A stretch of DNA of 64,000 nt from Rhizopus arrhizus (GCA_024220505.1 JAKZZE010000027.1:682001-746000); one strand, 5' to 3'. Positions 53,729-64,000 are shown, numbered from the stretch's first letter. A program made the numbers and translations. The notes: generated by a model from the sequence alone, not told the origin.

Positions 53729-55047
53729 TTTGAAGAATTTAGTATTTTGTAAAGAAATAAAGAAGGAAAAAAAAAATGCGCCTGATAAAAAACGAGTAGT
53801 AAATTTGCAAAAACAGTCGGTGCTTAACCAATGAAATAAGGCAGTAAAACAACTTCTTTTTTTTTCCCTTGTTTTGTTTCATGGAATACTCTAGATGCCA
53901 AAGGCACAAAACAAAAAAAAGGAAAGCTCAAGCACTGGTCAAATGTAAGTTAATAAAAAAGTAATAACAACCAAGTCTAATGTCGGTTTCTTTTTTTTTT
54001 TTTTTTTTACATTAGGAATTCCTAATGGGACACATTCGGATGACGAACATGAGCCACATGAGCAAAGTTGTTCGTTTTAACACGATAAAACTATAAGAAT
54101 ATCAAACTTATATTGTTGCTTGTTGTTGAAAAGCCCTTTTTGGTAAAGGAAGTTGGCAATGTTAAAATCTCTAATGGCTAATGGCTAATGGCTAATTGCA
54201 AATTACACCCATGTGCAAACATAAAGTAAGTAATGAACTAATATAAGCTTAAAAACATATATTCTTTTATATTATTTGTCATAAAAAAAATAATAAAGCA
54301 ATCTATTTACTTGAAAAACAAAAAAATTGTGCTTGTATCTATTAATTATAATTGCCTTGTAACAAGATGTTAACAAAGCTTCTTTTTTTTTTATTCTTTT
54401 TAGAATATACACATATTCTTTTGTTACAATGTAAAAGCATTTGTATTTTTATAAAACATGTTTACTGTTCGGTTATTGTTTTCATTTGAATAAGTAACCT
54501 TTTATTGCTATGCTCTTTTTTTTTTTTTTTCACTAGGTCTTTTTTTTTTAACTTTGTCTTTTTTTTTTTACTTCTAATTTTTCAGCTTCTTTTTTTTTTC
54601 CCAAACGCAACTATTTTGTTACGTTCTGTTACACGCTTCAAATGAACTAAGCTAAAGATCACAGACTGCCTTCCTAATATGTATTCTTCTGATCAAAATA
54701 ATCGCATGGTGCTTTTGATTTCCGCATTTTGCCCTCAAAAATAAAAAAAAAAGATATCGGTCTTTCAACGATAGAGGAGAACAAGCTTTCCAAAAAAAGA
54801 TCATCTGTAAAAAAAAAGACATTTTTTTAAAACGTGAATAACTTTATGAATATTTACCCTACAATGAAAAAAATAACATTACTTAATTTCTTTATTTTTT
54901 TCGCATCTAAATCTTTTTTCATATTTCGAAAATGACCAATACAGCAAGATATAATGTTTTTTTAAAAAAAAAACTTTAAAATCTGTGGACCTATGACTGT
55001 CACCGATATCAGAATTCTACGTCAAAGGCGCAACATTATTTGCAGTG
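53729..55047. other. P2 right subterminal region
   Basis: AT-rich, collinear with 37407-38731 but with many small differences. It holds T runs and three TAATGGC units. No gene. Confidence 0.6.
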
Positions 55048-55104
55048 AAAGGACACTCAACCCATACGGTAGCGCCTTAACCACTACGACAAACACCCAC
55101 ACCT
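55048..55104 (-). other. Possible tRNA 5'-half fragment between P2 and LINE-B
   Basis: On the minus strand it reads GTCGTAGTGGTTAAGGCGC, which looks like a tRNA D-arm (box A), after a GGTGTTT-like start. The rest of a cloverleaf is not present because P2 begins. Weak evidence. Confidence 0.3.
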
Positions 55105-55382
55105 GGGGAAATGGTGTAGACGAAGATTTTTATTAATATATATTAGGAGTATATTGACAAGCGATAAATATCATGATAGTCATACTCAAGAAACAAAAAG
55201 AAAAGACAAGAAACAAAAAACACTCGCAGAGCACACAAGAGTGAAAAAAAGGAAGGAGAAAAGGCCAATGGAGACGCTAACTACTGAGCAACTCGTCAAC
55301 ACCATGGTCTCCTCCGCATCGTGCACTAAAATGGTTTGGCAGTGGGAGGTAGAAGCCAGAGGGTGGATCAGAGTGCTTGTCA

Positions 55383-58300
55383 TTATGGAACAGCAGCAGC
55401 AGAGGACTTGTCAATCCAGACTTGACCTGGAGCAGAAGACGAGTTGTACTCGATGTCAGGATGACAGATCTTGTCAAAGTGACAGAGGATCTGACAAAGA
55501 GCGGACCAAAAGGGCGGACACCGAGCAGAAGCAGAGACAGGAAGCAAGTTCAAGACATAGTCTATGTGGTGACCCACATAACCAGTCGGCGGAACAGGTA
55601 AGCAGCACCAAAGAGCAGAAGGAACCAAGGTACAGACCATAAGATGAGAACGAGAAGTATCGCCAAGACCACAGGAACAGGGAGCAGGCTTGCCTGGAAT
55701 CCAACCCATGCGCCATCTGATGAGACGAGACCGGTCAGCACGGGAGGCAGGCAAGTACAGGATGGGATCCACCCGGAGAACAGGACGACAAGCGCGGATC
55801 AGAACCTGAGGGGTGGACTGTAAGAAGCTATGGAACTGGTCTTGACGATACCTTCGCAACCAAGAAGCAAGACGAGAGGACGAAAGAGGAGCATCCGAAG
55901 GGTAGTCGAGCACGATTTTCCGCTTACGGAGCTGTGTCAGTAGTGACGGCGATACAGACGAAGACAGCAGAGACAGGAGACAGTCGTCAGGAAGACCTTG
56001 GAAACGCAGACAAAACTTCAGAACCAAGGTATCAGCTCTAAAAGTCATTGATGGCAGGTTTGTTATGTGACGGAGGACCACAGTCGAGGCAGTTCGATGG
56101 CCACCGACAAGCATTCGAAGACACCGGTCTTGAGCACGGTTAAGCTCTTCACCGTCCTTTCTTGTAAGTCGAGCAATAGCAAGGCCATACTCGAGCTTAG
56201 GACGGATGAAGGCAGCAAAGAGACGAGAAGAGAGAAGCAGAGTAAAGCCTTGGCGGTTAAGACCCATAGAGTGAAGCTGAGCCATAGCCGCCAAGGTACT
56301 TGAAGAGCGATGTTTTATCATGGCAGAGACAGAGATACCCTTACCATCAAAGGGCACACCAAGATAAGTAAACTCCTCAACAGAGGGAAGGTCTTGATCG
56401 TATAGAGACATTCGAATATAGCGACTTGATGTAGAGGCAGGTGCATTCAGAACAGCACACTTTGGTGGACTCCACTTGTAACCAAGAGTCAGAGAATGGA
56501 TCTGCGCTAGGTCCAGCATATGCCGAACTTCGCTAGCAGACCCAACCAGCGCCACATCATCCGCATACAACAGACTGTTGATGGGTGTGGGCGTAGGAGA
56601 CGAGGAAGACAAAGCAGCAGTACCAACCAAAGGACCAAAGGGAAGACCATCGGGAACCAGAGCACCAGGACCAGGAGGACCAGAAGGAGACACCGATAGC
56701 ACCGAGGTTGTTGTTGCAGAAGCAGCAGAACGAAGCAGGGCTGGCAATGTGTTGACATAGATAGAGTACAGGTGAGGACTCAAGACAGAGCCCTGAAGGA
56801 CACCTGTACTCGGCACAAACGGATCAGAGACATTGTTCTGCAACAACACAGACACCGAGACATCATCAAACATGTTGGCCAACAAGGACACCAAGGACAG
56901 AGGAGCAGAAGAGGCGAGCATCGATTGCCATATGATACGACGATCGACTGTATCATAGGCTGACTTGATGTCCAGGAAAGCGACCACAGGATAATGATTG
57001 TGTCGGCGTCGGTAAGAGTGCATCAGATCATGGAGACAGAGAGCTTGATCCAATGCACTACGCTGGTGACGGAAACCACCTTGAACTACATCGAGCGGAG
57101 GAGAGACATCTTCAACAAAGGGAAAGAGACACATCTCAAAGAGCTTGCGAACGATGGAGGTCAAGGAGATTGGACGATAGTTCCCTGGCGAGGTAGGATC
57201 ACCCTTTTTGTGGATGGGGACCACCTGTGCTTGACGCCAGAGAGAAGGGGTATACGACCACTGGTAGCAGATACTGAAGAGCAAAGAGAGCAGTGGGGCC
57301 AGAACAGACTTGATGGGGAGGATCATCTCCGTACGCAAGTGGTCAGGACCAGGAGCTTTACGCAGAGGGAGACGTCGCATCAGTGAACCCACACTGTCAG
57401 CAGAGAACGAGGGCATACCAGGGTCTTGACTATCGAGGTCAAAAGGCACCATACCAGAGACAGAGGGCAGAGGGTCAGGACGCCTTGACGGAAGACCGTC
57501 ACCAGAGTAGACCGAGGCAAGGTGTTGACGCATCGCGTTCGCACCTGCAGCAGGGCCGTCAGGATGAGTAAACCCAACCTGCTGACGTCGTCGGTTCCGA
57601 ATCACCTTCACCTTCGACATCGCACGAGCAAGTTCGCCACGGGCCAGAGAGTCACAGAAAGCACGCCAAGAGAGACGTTTGGCAGACTTGAGAGCAGAGC
57701 GGAACCGGGCTTGAGCAACCTGATGTCGATCCCACCACAGGGCCTTGTCGATGCCAATGGCACGACGCCACTTGCGGTAATGGTGTTCACGAACATCGGC
57801 GAGTTCTTGCAAGTGCGCATTCCAGAATGGCTTCCATTGGGAAGGTCGAGAAGAGCGAGAGCCAACCGACTTGTCGAGTGCACTATAGATCGCCTCATTC
57901 AGAGTGTCATTGAGAGCGTCTATAGGCGGAGCAGCAGAAGGAGGACTTGACTTCAGAGCTTTGAGCTGATCAACCAATGGAGAGACCAAGGACTGGAATG
58001 TGGCCACGTACAGACTACAGACATCGGGTTCCTTCAACCGAGAGAGGTTCCATAGCCGACGGGCAGAAGAAGAAGAAGAAGAGAGAACGGGCTGCGATGG
58101 ATAACCATCAGGGACTGCATAGTCAAAGGACAAGGACAACAGTTTGTGGTCAGAGCCAAGAGAGAGATCACTGTAGACTTGCATCCGAGGGGACCGAAGG
58201 ACAGAGGTCATGTTGGTCAAGAAGTAGTCGATCATACTTTGCTTGACTTGACCACCACGAAAGGACAAGAAAGTAGGAACCCCAGGAGCGAGAGTCGAGT

Positions 58301-58946
58301 TCAGAACAGAGAGACCATGTTCTTCACACCAGCGAAGCAGCACCGAACCTCGAGCATTGGCAACGGAATCACCCGTTAGTGCACCAAGACGCGCGTTCAG
58401 ATCACCACAGATGATCGTGTCGTCTGTCAAGGGCAACGAAACCAACACAGAAGAGACCTCGTCGTTGGACAAGGAAGGGGGCAAATACAGGCAGATGAGA
58501 CGCAAGGAGCGACCCAACCGCAGACCCAGAGCATACTTGGTATGAACCGGGAACTGTACCACAGCCATCGGACACCGAGGAGACACCAGAGCAGAGACAC
58601 CTTGAGAGCCACGATAGCTGTTGATCACAGGAGAGCCATACAGATTGAACTGGGTCCAAGAGGTACGGATCCTGTGAGGCGGAAGCAACCAGGTTTCAGT
58701 GATGAAGACCAAGGAAAACGACTGGCAGTGACGAAGAAGATCCTCGGCTGTGGATTCTTGAAGCCCATTGGCATTCCACAAGCCGATAGTGAGCGGTATA
58801 GAAGAAGTTAATGAGGATGATGAAGAAGAGGGTGGACCATGGAAGCCATGAGAACCAGAGGGAACCAAAGGAGAGGAAGGAGCTGGGACCATACCAGTAG
58901 CAGAGACCGAGGATGCATTATAATGACAAGTATTACTACTCATCAT
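55383..58946 (-). CDS. LINE-B ORF2: APE-type endonuclease and reverse transcriptase
   Basis: 1187 aa, undamaged. The endonuclease has LWNANGLQ, FITETWLLPP, IICGDLNARL, DYFLTN and SLGSDHKLLSL. The RT has PIHKKGDPTSPGNYRPISL, GGFRHQRSALDQALCLHDL, AFLDIKSAYDTVDR, TGVLQGSVLSPHLYSIYVN and catalytic LLYADDVALVGS. The zinc cluster CSCGLGDTSRSHLMVC precedes the C-terminus. The start ATG is next to the ORF1 stop in TAATG, implying coupled translation. GC content is clearly higher than in the surrounding spacers. Confidence 0.95.
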   Translation of the reverse strand: MMSSNTCHYNASSVSATGMVPAPSSPLVPSGSHGFHGPPSSSSSSLTSSIPLTIGLWNANGLQESTAEDLLRHCQSFSLVFITETWLLPPHRIRTSWTQFNLYGSPVINSYRGSQGVSALVSPRCPMAVVQFPVHTKYALGLRLGRSLRLICLYLPPSLSNDEVSSVLVSLPLTDDTIICGDLNARLGALTGDSVANARGSVLLRWCEEHGLSVLNSTLAPGVPTFLSFRGGQVKQSMIDYFLTNMTSVLRSPRMQVYSDLSLGSDHKLLSLSFDYAVPDGYPSQPVLSSSSSSARRLWNLSRLKEPDVCSLYVATFQSLVSPLVDQLKALKSSPPSAAPPIDALNDTLNEAIYSALDKSVGSRSSRPSQWKPFWNAHLQELADVREHHYRKWRRAIGIDKALWWDRHQVAQARFRSALKSAKRLSWRAFCDSLARGELARAMSKVKVIRNRRRQQVGFTHPDGPAAGANAMRQHLASVYSGDGLPSRRPDPLPSVSGMVPFDLDSQDPGMPSFSADSVGSLMRRLPLRKAPGPDHLRTEMILPIKSVLAPLLSLLFSICYQWSYTPSLWRQAQVVPIHKKGDPTSPGNYRPISLTSIVRKLFEMCLFPFVEDVSPPLDVVQGGFRHQRSALDQALCLHDLMHSYRRRHNHYPVVAFLDIKSAYDTVDRRIIWQSMLASSAPLSLVSLLANMFDDVSVSVLLQNNVSDPFVPSTGVLQGSVLSPHLYSIYVNTLPALLRSAASATTTSVLSVSPSGPPGPGALVPDGLPFGPLVGTAALSSSSPTPTPINSLLYADDVALVGSASEVRHMLDLAQIHSLTLGYKWSPPKCAVLNAPASTSSRYIRMSLYDQDLPSVEEFTYLGVPFDGKGISVSAMIKHRSSSTLAAMAQLHSMGLNRQGFTLLLSSRLFAAFIRPKLEYGLAIARLTRKDGEELNRAQDRCLRMLVGGHRTASTVVLRHITNLPSMTFRADTLVLKFCLRFQGLPDDCLLSLLSSSVSPSLLTQLRKRKIVLDYPSDAPLSSSRLASWLRRYRQDQFHSFLQSTPQVLIRACRPVLRVDPILYLPASRADRSRLIRWRMGWIPGKPAPCSCGLGDTSRSHLMVCTLVPSALWCCLPVPPTGYVGHHIDYVLNLLPVSASARCPPFWSALCQILCHFDKICHPDIEYNSSSAPGQVWIDKSSAAAVP

Positions 58947-59950
58947 TATAATGATCCAAAGCTGGAACGAGAGGCAGGACGGTGATGCTCATAGTCATCA
59001 AGAACCATGTCGTCGTCGGGTTGATCAGGATGACGAGGGAAGGAGGGACGATCTTGCTTGGCAGACAAGACATCTGAGACTGCCTCGTCAGACACCATGG
59101 CATTAGCCAAAAAGAAGCGCGAGACAGCAACAGCAACAGGATAGCGCAAGCGCTCTAAGGTACGAAGGCAACGCTCATTAGAAATGTGCGCCATCTTTTC
59201 TTGACGTACCTCAAGAGACGCGGAAGAGAAAGCAGGGTCAGCAACGTTGTCGGGGTCCAAAGGATCGAACTGATCAAGGATCTTGATCTTTGCTTTTTCA
59301 AGCAAAGAGACGAGAGCAGGCTTGTACTGAAGGTGTACAAGAAGGCCAACAACGGAGTGTGCGGGGAACGAAACATCTAACACCCGCCAGGTGTCAACAC
59401 CCAAACGACCAAGACGACGACGAGCTTCGGTGTATGTCATTTTACGGGATCGAGGTATGTAGACATAGTCAAATCCTTGCTCACCAGTTACAGGCTGGAA
59501 GCCACGAGCAGCAGCGGCGCGACGACGGAGTTTGTTCTTTGTAGAACGAGAAACAACAGTAGCCCAAGACGAGGCAGCAGTACCCAAGGAGGGCGAAGAA
59601 ACGGACGCGTTAGCAGCAGCAGGAGCAACAGGAGAAGAAACGGCGGCATTTGAACTTGGGGTGCTTGTAGGGACCCCGGCAGTTTGTGCGGCCAGTTGGG
59701 CCCGCAAAGAAGCAATCTCATTGGCCTGAGACTGGTTAGTTTCGGCAAGGCGAGCATTCTCACCTCGCAAAGTTTCAAGCTCTAGCTTAAGCTGTTCTAG
59801 AGCAGAGAGACGAGCAGTGACCGCTTCAAGTGCGTGACTGAGATTCTGGACAGTGACTTCCAGGTCCGGCGAATTGAGTCCGGCGGCGGCATTCAGGATC
59901 TTGGATCCTCTAGTATTTCTTGTTGAAGACATTTGGATGCAAACTTTCAA
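58946..59950 (-). CDS. LINE-B ORF1 protein
   Basis: 334 aa (or 328 from the Met at residue 7). A long coiled coil with heptads (VTARLSALEQLKLELETLRG, then NEIASLRAQLA) spans about residues 35-90, followed by an Ala/Ser/Pro-rich linker, a basic patch (KNKLRRRAAAARGF) and a C-terminal region (YVYIPRSRKM, WRVLDVSFPAHSVVGLLVHL, LDQFDPLDPDN) that is conserved in LINE-A ORF1. I see no CCHC knuckle. The likely role is assembling on element RNA, as for L1 ORF1; this is by position and coiled coil only. Confidence 0.85.
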   Translation of the reverse strand: MKVCIQMSSTRNTRGSKILNAAAGLNSPDLEVTVQNLSHALEAVTARLSALEQLKLELETLRGENARLAETNQSQANEIASLRAQLAAQTAGVPTSTPSSNAAVSSPVAPAAANASVSSPSLGTAASSWATVVSRSTKNKLRRRAAAARGFQPVTGEQGFDYVYIPRSRKMTYTEARRRLGRLGVDTWRVLDVSFPAHSVVGLLVHLQYKPALVSLLEKAKIKILDQFDPLDPDNVADPAFSSASLEVRQEKMAHISNERCLRTLERLRYPVAVAVSRFFLANAMVSDEAVSDVLSAKQDRPSFPRHPDQPDDDMVLDDYEHHRPASRSSFGSL

Positions 59951-60072
59951 CGACGATTAAGCAACAAGTAATGAAGATATCAGAATAAGAGTTGAACCAA
60001 ATAAAAGTATAGATCAAAAGGAGTCGATTGATGTAAAAATTGTTGATGGATGGATAGATTTGACAGAGATAT

Positions 60073-60133
60073 CGGCTTGCAAAAAAAGAGTCAAGTTTAC
60101 CTTTTTAACCAAAAGCGAAAGAAAAGTGGCTTC
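60073..60133. repeat. Short repeated segment at the LINE-C 3' junction
   Basis: 61 bp matching 38732-38787 with about four mismatches over the shared 56 bp. LINE-C enters five bases further along than LINE-D. Confidence 0.55.
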
Positions 60134-63100
60134 GGGGAAATGGTGTAGACGAAGATTTTTATTAATATATATTAGGAGTATATTGACAAGCGATAAATAT
60201 CATGATAGTCATACTCAAGTACAAAAAGAAAAGACAAGAAACAAAAAACACTCGCAGAGCACACAAGAGCGAAAAAAAAGGAAAGAGAAAAGGCCAATGG
60301 AGACGCTAACTACTGAGCAACTCGTCAACACCATGGTCTCCTCCGCATCGTGCACTAAAATGGTTTGGCAGTGGGAGGTAGAAGCCAGAGGGTGGATCGG
60401 AGCGCTTGTCATTAGGGAGTAGTAGCAGCAGAGGACTTGTCAATCCAGACTTGACCTGGAGCAGAAGACGAGTTGTACTCGATGTCAGGATGACAGATCT
60501 TGTCAAAGTGACAGAGGATCTGACAAAGAGCGGACCAGAAAGGCGGACACCGAGCAGAAGCAGAGACAGGAAGCAAGTTCAAGACATAGTCTATGTGGTG
60601 GCCCACATAACCAGTCGGCGGCACAGGTAGACAGCACCAGAGAGCAGAAGGAACCAAGGTACAGACCATGAGATGAGAACGAGAAGTATCGCCAAGACCA
60701 CAGGAACAGGGAGCAGGCTTGCCTGGGATCCAACCCATGCGCCATCTGATAAGTCGAGATCGGTCAGCACGGGAGGCAGGCAAGTAGAGGATGGGATCCA
60801 CCCGGAGAACAGGACGACAAGCGCGGATCAGAACCTGAGGGGTGGACTGTAAGAAGCTATGGAACTGGTCTTGACGATACCTTCGCAACCAAGAAGCAAG
60901 ACGAGAAGACGAAAGAGGAGCATCCGAAGGGTAGTCGAGTATGATTTGCCGCTTACGGAGCTGTGCCAGCAATGACGACGATATAGACGAGGACAGCAGA
61001 GACAAAAGACAATCATCAGGAAGGCCATTGAATCGAAGACAGAACTTCAGAACCAAGGTATCAGCCCTAAAGGTCATCGACGGCAAATTGGTAATGTGCC
61101 GAAGCACCACAGTTGAAGCAGTTCGGTGACCACCGACAAGCATTCGAAGACACCGGTCTTGAGCGCGGTTGAGCTCTTCACCGTCCTTTCTTGTAAGTCG
61201 AGCAATAGCAAGGCCATACTCGAGCTTAGGACGGATGAAGGCAGCAAAGAGACGAGAAGAGAGAAGCAGAGTAAAGCCTTGACGGTTAAGGCCCATAGAG
61301 TGAAGTTGAGCCATAGCCGCCAAGGTACTTGCAGAACGATGTTTTATCATGGCAGAGACAGAGATACCTTTACCATCGAAAGGGACACCAAGATAGGTAA
61401 ACTCTTCAGCAGTAGGAAGGTCTTGACCATATAGAGACATTTGAACATATCGACTTGATGCAGCAGTAGGTGCATTGAGGACGGCACACTTTGGTGGACT
61501 CCACTTGTAACCAAGAGTCAAGGAGTGGATCTGCGCTAGGTCCAGCATATGCCGAACTTCGCTAGCAGACCCAACCAGCGCCACATCATCCGCATACAAC
61601 AGACTGTTGATGGGTGTGGGCGTAGGAGACGAGGAAGACAAAGCAGCAGCACCAACCAAAGGACCAAAGGGAAGACCATCGGAGACCAGAGCACCAGGAC
61701 CAGGAGGACCAGAAGGAGACACCGATAACACCGAGGTGGTTGTTGCAGAAGCAGCAGAACGAAGCAGAGCTGGTAATGTGTTGACATAGATCGAGTACAG
61801 GTGAGGACTCAAGACAGAGCCCTGAAGGACACCTGTACTCGGCACAAACGGATCAGAGACATTGTTCTGCAACAACACAGACACCGAGACATCATCAAAC
61901 ATGTTGGCCAACAAGGACACCAAGGACAGAGGAGCAGAAGAGGCGAGCATCGATTGCCATATGATACGACGATCGACTGTATCATAGGCTGACTTGATGT
62001 CCAGGAAAGCAACCACAGGATAATGATTGTGTCGGCGTCGGTAAGAGTGCATCAGATCATGGAGACAGAGAGCTTGATCCAATGCACTACGCTGGTGACG
62101 GAAACCACCTTGAACTACATCGAGCGGAGGAGAGACATCTTCAACAGAGGGAAAGAGACACATCTCAAAGAGCTTGCGAACGATGGAGGTCAAGGAGATT
62201 GGACGATAGTTCCCTGGCGAGGTAGGATCACCCTTTTTGTGGATGGGGACCACCTGTGCTTGACGCCAGAGAGAAGGGGTATACGACCACTGGTAGCAGA
62301 TACTGAAGAGCAAAGAGAGCAGTGGGGCCAGAACAGACTTGATGGGGAGGATCATCTCCGTACGCAAGTGGTCAGGACCAGGAGCTTTACGCAGAGGGAG
62401 ACGTCGCATCAGTGAACCCACACTGTCAGCAGAGAACGAGGGCATACCAGGGTCTTGACTATCGAGGTCAAAAGGCACCATACCAGAGACAGAGGGCAGA
62501 GGGTCAGGACGCCTTGACGGAAGACCGTCACCAGAGTAGACCGAGGCAAGGTGTTGACGCATCGCGTTCGCACCTGCAGCAGGGCCGTCAGGATGAGTAA
62601 ACCCAACCTGTTGACGTCGTCGGTTCCGAATCACCTTCACCTTCGACATCGCACGAGCAAGTTCGCCACGGGCCAGAGAGTCACAGAAAGCACGCCAAGA
62701 GAGACGCTTGGCAGACTTGAGAGCAGAGCGGAACCGGGCTTGAGCAGCCTGATGTCGATCCCACCACAAGGCCTTGTCGATGCCAATGGCTCGACGCCAC
62801 TTGCGGTAATGGTGTTCACGAACATCGGCGAGTTCTTGCAAGTGCGTATTCCAGAATGGCTTCCATTGGGAAGGTCGAGAAGAGCGAGAGCCAACCGACT
62901 TGTCGAGTGCACTATAGATCGCCTCATTCAGAGTGTCATTGAGAGCGTCTATAGGCGGAGCAGCAGAAGGAGGACTTGACTTCAGAGCTTTGAGCTGATC
63001 AACCAATGGAGAGACCAAGGACTGGAATGTGGCCACGTACAGACTACAGACATCAGGTTCCTTCAACCGAGAGAGGTTCCATAGCCGACGGGCAGAAGAA

Positions 63101-63674
63101 GAGAGAACGGGCTGCGATGGATAACCATCAGGGACTGCATAGTCAAAGGATAAGGACAACAGTTTGTGGTCAGAGCCAAGAGAGAGATCACTGTAGACTT
63201 GCATCCGAGGGGACCGAAGAGCAGAGGTCGTGTTGGTCAAGAAGTAGTCGATCATACTTTGCTTGACTTGACCACCACGAAAGGACAAGAAGGTAGGCAC
63301 CCCAGGAGCGAGAGTCGAGTTCAGAACAGAGAGACCATGTTCTTCACACCAGCGAAGCAGCACCGAACCTCGAGCATTAGCAACGGAATCACCCGTTAGT
63401 GCACCAAGACGCGCGTTCAGATCACCACAGATGATCGTGTCGTCTGTCAAGGGCAACGAAACCAACACAGAAGAGACCTCGTCGTTGGACAAGGAAGGGG
63501 GCAAATACAGGCAGATGAGACGCAAGGAGCGACCCAACCGCAGACCCAGAGCATACTTGGTATGAACCGGGAACTGTACCACAGCCATCGGACACCGAGG
63601 AGACACCAGAGCAGAGACACCTTGAGAGCCACGATAGCTGTTGATCACAGGAGAGCCATACAAGTTGAACTGGG
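60134..63674 (-). mobile_element. LINE-C, 5'-truncated copy of the LINE-B family
   Basis: Matches LINE-B closely from the common 3' end to TTGAACTGGG at about 63674, where homology stops inside the endonuclease. 5' truncation is usual for target-primed reverse transcription. It lies in tandem, same orientation, with LINE-B. Confidence 0.9.
60412..63674 (-). pseudogene. LINE-C ORF2, N-terminus missing
   Basis: Open from QFNLYGSPVINSYRG to the stop with all RT motifs (AFLDIKSAYDTVDR, LLYADDVALVGS) and the zinc cluster, but the first part of the endonuclease (with LWNANG and ETWLLPP) is lost. The apparent extension upstream of 63674 is flanking sequence. Only a few residues differ from LINE-B. 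Confidence 0.88.
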
Positions 63675-64000
63675 GGATCTGTGAAAGATTTACCGTCCAC
63701 ATACTATATATACATATATAAACTCCGCGTGCGGAGTTTAATATGCTTAATATGGTTATTGGGGTCACAGAACACGATTCTGTTATTTTCAAGCGGAGTT
63801 TATTATACCAAAAATGGTCAACTGCGAGATTCTCGAAGTTCCGTTGTTTTTTTCCTCCATCCTATTACTCCAAGCAAGAGTGCGGGCAAGTACAAGGTCA
63901 TTAAAAAAATCCGGGTCGAGATATGACTTCTGAAGTTCGAGAAAATCCGCGTCAAAAATCAGAAATTTGATGACAGAAGGACTTGCAAAACGAAAATCGG
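63675..64000. other. Unassigned flank at the right edge
   Basis: 326 bp beyond LINE-C. It contains a perfect 9-bp-arm palindrome AAACTCCGC-GT-GCGGAGTTT at 63720-63739 and a further GCGGAGTTTA at about 63793. It may be the edge of another element. No gene seen. Confidence 0.4.

Larger units (their letters stand above)
50451..55047. mobile_element. tnp2 element P2, left end missing
   Basis: Collinear with P1 from the last exon of the accessory gene to the right end (ATTATTTGCAGTG at 55035-55047). Everything left of the last accessory exon is replaced by Tc1 elements. The transposase gene is complete. Confidence 0.8.
55105..60072 (-). mobile_element. LINE-B, full-length L1-type non-LTR retrotransposon
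   Basis: The 3' end at 55105 (...CACCATTTCCCC on the minus strand) is shared with LINE-C and LINE-D. It has AATAAA about 20 nt from the end and no poly(A). ORF2 and ORF1 are both open and overlap by one base (TAATG). The 5' end is not sharply defined; it lies between 59950 and about 60072, where the repeated segment at the LINE-C junction begins. I found no target duplication. Confidence 0.85.

Noticed and set aside
57522..57950. Several plus-strand ORFs of 60-142 codons across LINE-B and the same ones across LINE-C (62551-62979)
   Set aside because: They are antisense to ORF2, repeat in every LINE copy because the nucleotide sequence repeats, and have Arg/Gln/His-rich compositions typical of shadows of a GC-rich gene.
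60073..60133. tRNA gene at the LINE-C junction
   Set aside because: Only a loose box-B-like motif and a T run; no cloverleaf.
63718..63740. Helitron 3' hairpin
   Set aside because: A hairpin is present, but no CTRR end right after it and no A/T target context that could be checked.
60412..63792. Extended N-terminus of LINE-C ORF2 to 63792
   Set aside because: Homology to LINE-B ends at 63674; the upstream 118 bp are flanking DNA that happens to be open.

Overview
The window is eukaryotic and, by every gene I can identify, consists almost wholly of transposable elements (TEs) nested in one another. Spliced introns with GTATGT/GTAAGT...AG borders, a eukaryotic tRNA-Val(AAC), AT-rich spacers with long A/T runs, and the mixture of Ty3/gypsy elements, L1-type LINEs, Tc1/mariner elements and tnp2 (CACTA/EnSpm) elements suggest a fungus, most likely an early-diverging (Mucoromycota-like) one. 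That placement is inference. I found no convincing host protein-coding gene. The only host gene I can defend is one tRNA. My working labels: G = gypsy element, P = tnp2 element, LINE-A to -D, and X, Y, T, Z, V, W, E, R for Tc1-like elements.

Left part (1-21.6 kb). A Ty3/gypsy element (G1, minus strand; its 3' LTR runs off the left edge) has gag, RT-RNaseH, integrase and an extra 295-aa ORF. Its 5' LTR is split by a 3.9-kb non-autonomous CACTA element (TIR CACTACGGCGCAAA, TSD ATA). Next come a tRNA-Val gene (10534-10607, minus) and a full-length LINE (LINE-A) inserted 8 bp upstream of that tRNA with a 19-bp target duplication. LINE-A ORF1 is split by a second copy of the same CACTA element (4.4 kb, TSD GTA).

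Middle (21.6-38.8 kb). A second gypsy element (G2, plus strand) has LTRs that differ at about two positions in 370 bp. Its pol is split by a decayed Tc1-like element (E1) sitting at a TA. It is followed by a tnp2 element (P1, about 7.3 kb without a nested Tc1 relic) with convergent genes: a four-exon accessory gene and a four-exon tnp2 transposase carrying one nonsense codon.

Right part (38.8-64 kb). LINE-D (truncated) adjoins a cluster of nested Tc1/mariner elements (X, Y, T, E2, Z, V, W) between 40.4 and 50.4 kb. Then come a second tnp2 element (P2) with an apparently intact 884-aa transposase but no left end, a full-length LINE (LINE-B) with both ORFs open, and a 5'-truncated LINE-C of the same family in tandem. 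The last 326 bp belong to something else cut by the window edge.

How they interact. Cut-and-paste elements have jumped into retroelements and into each other, so relative ages can be read from the nesting. Several junctions (LINE-D/X, X/Y, V/W/P2) cannot come from simple insertion and suggest recombination between Tc1 ends. Apparently intact and possibly active genes: both T and W transposases, the P2 transposase, LINE-B ORF1 and ORF2, LINE-A ORF2, and the G1 and G2 integrases and gags.
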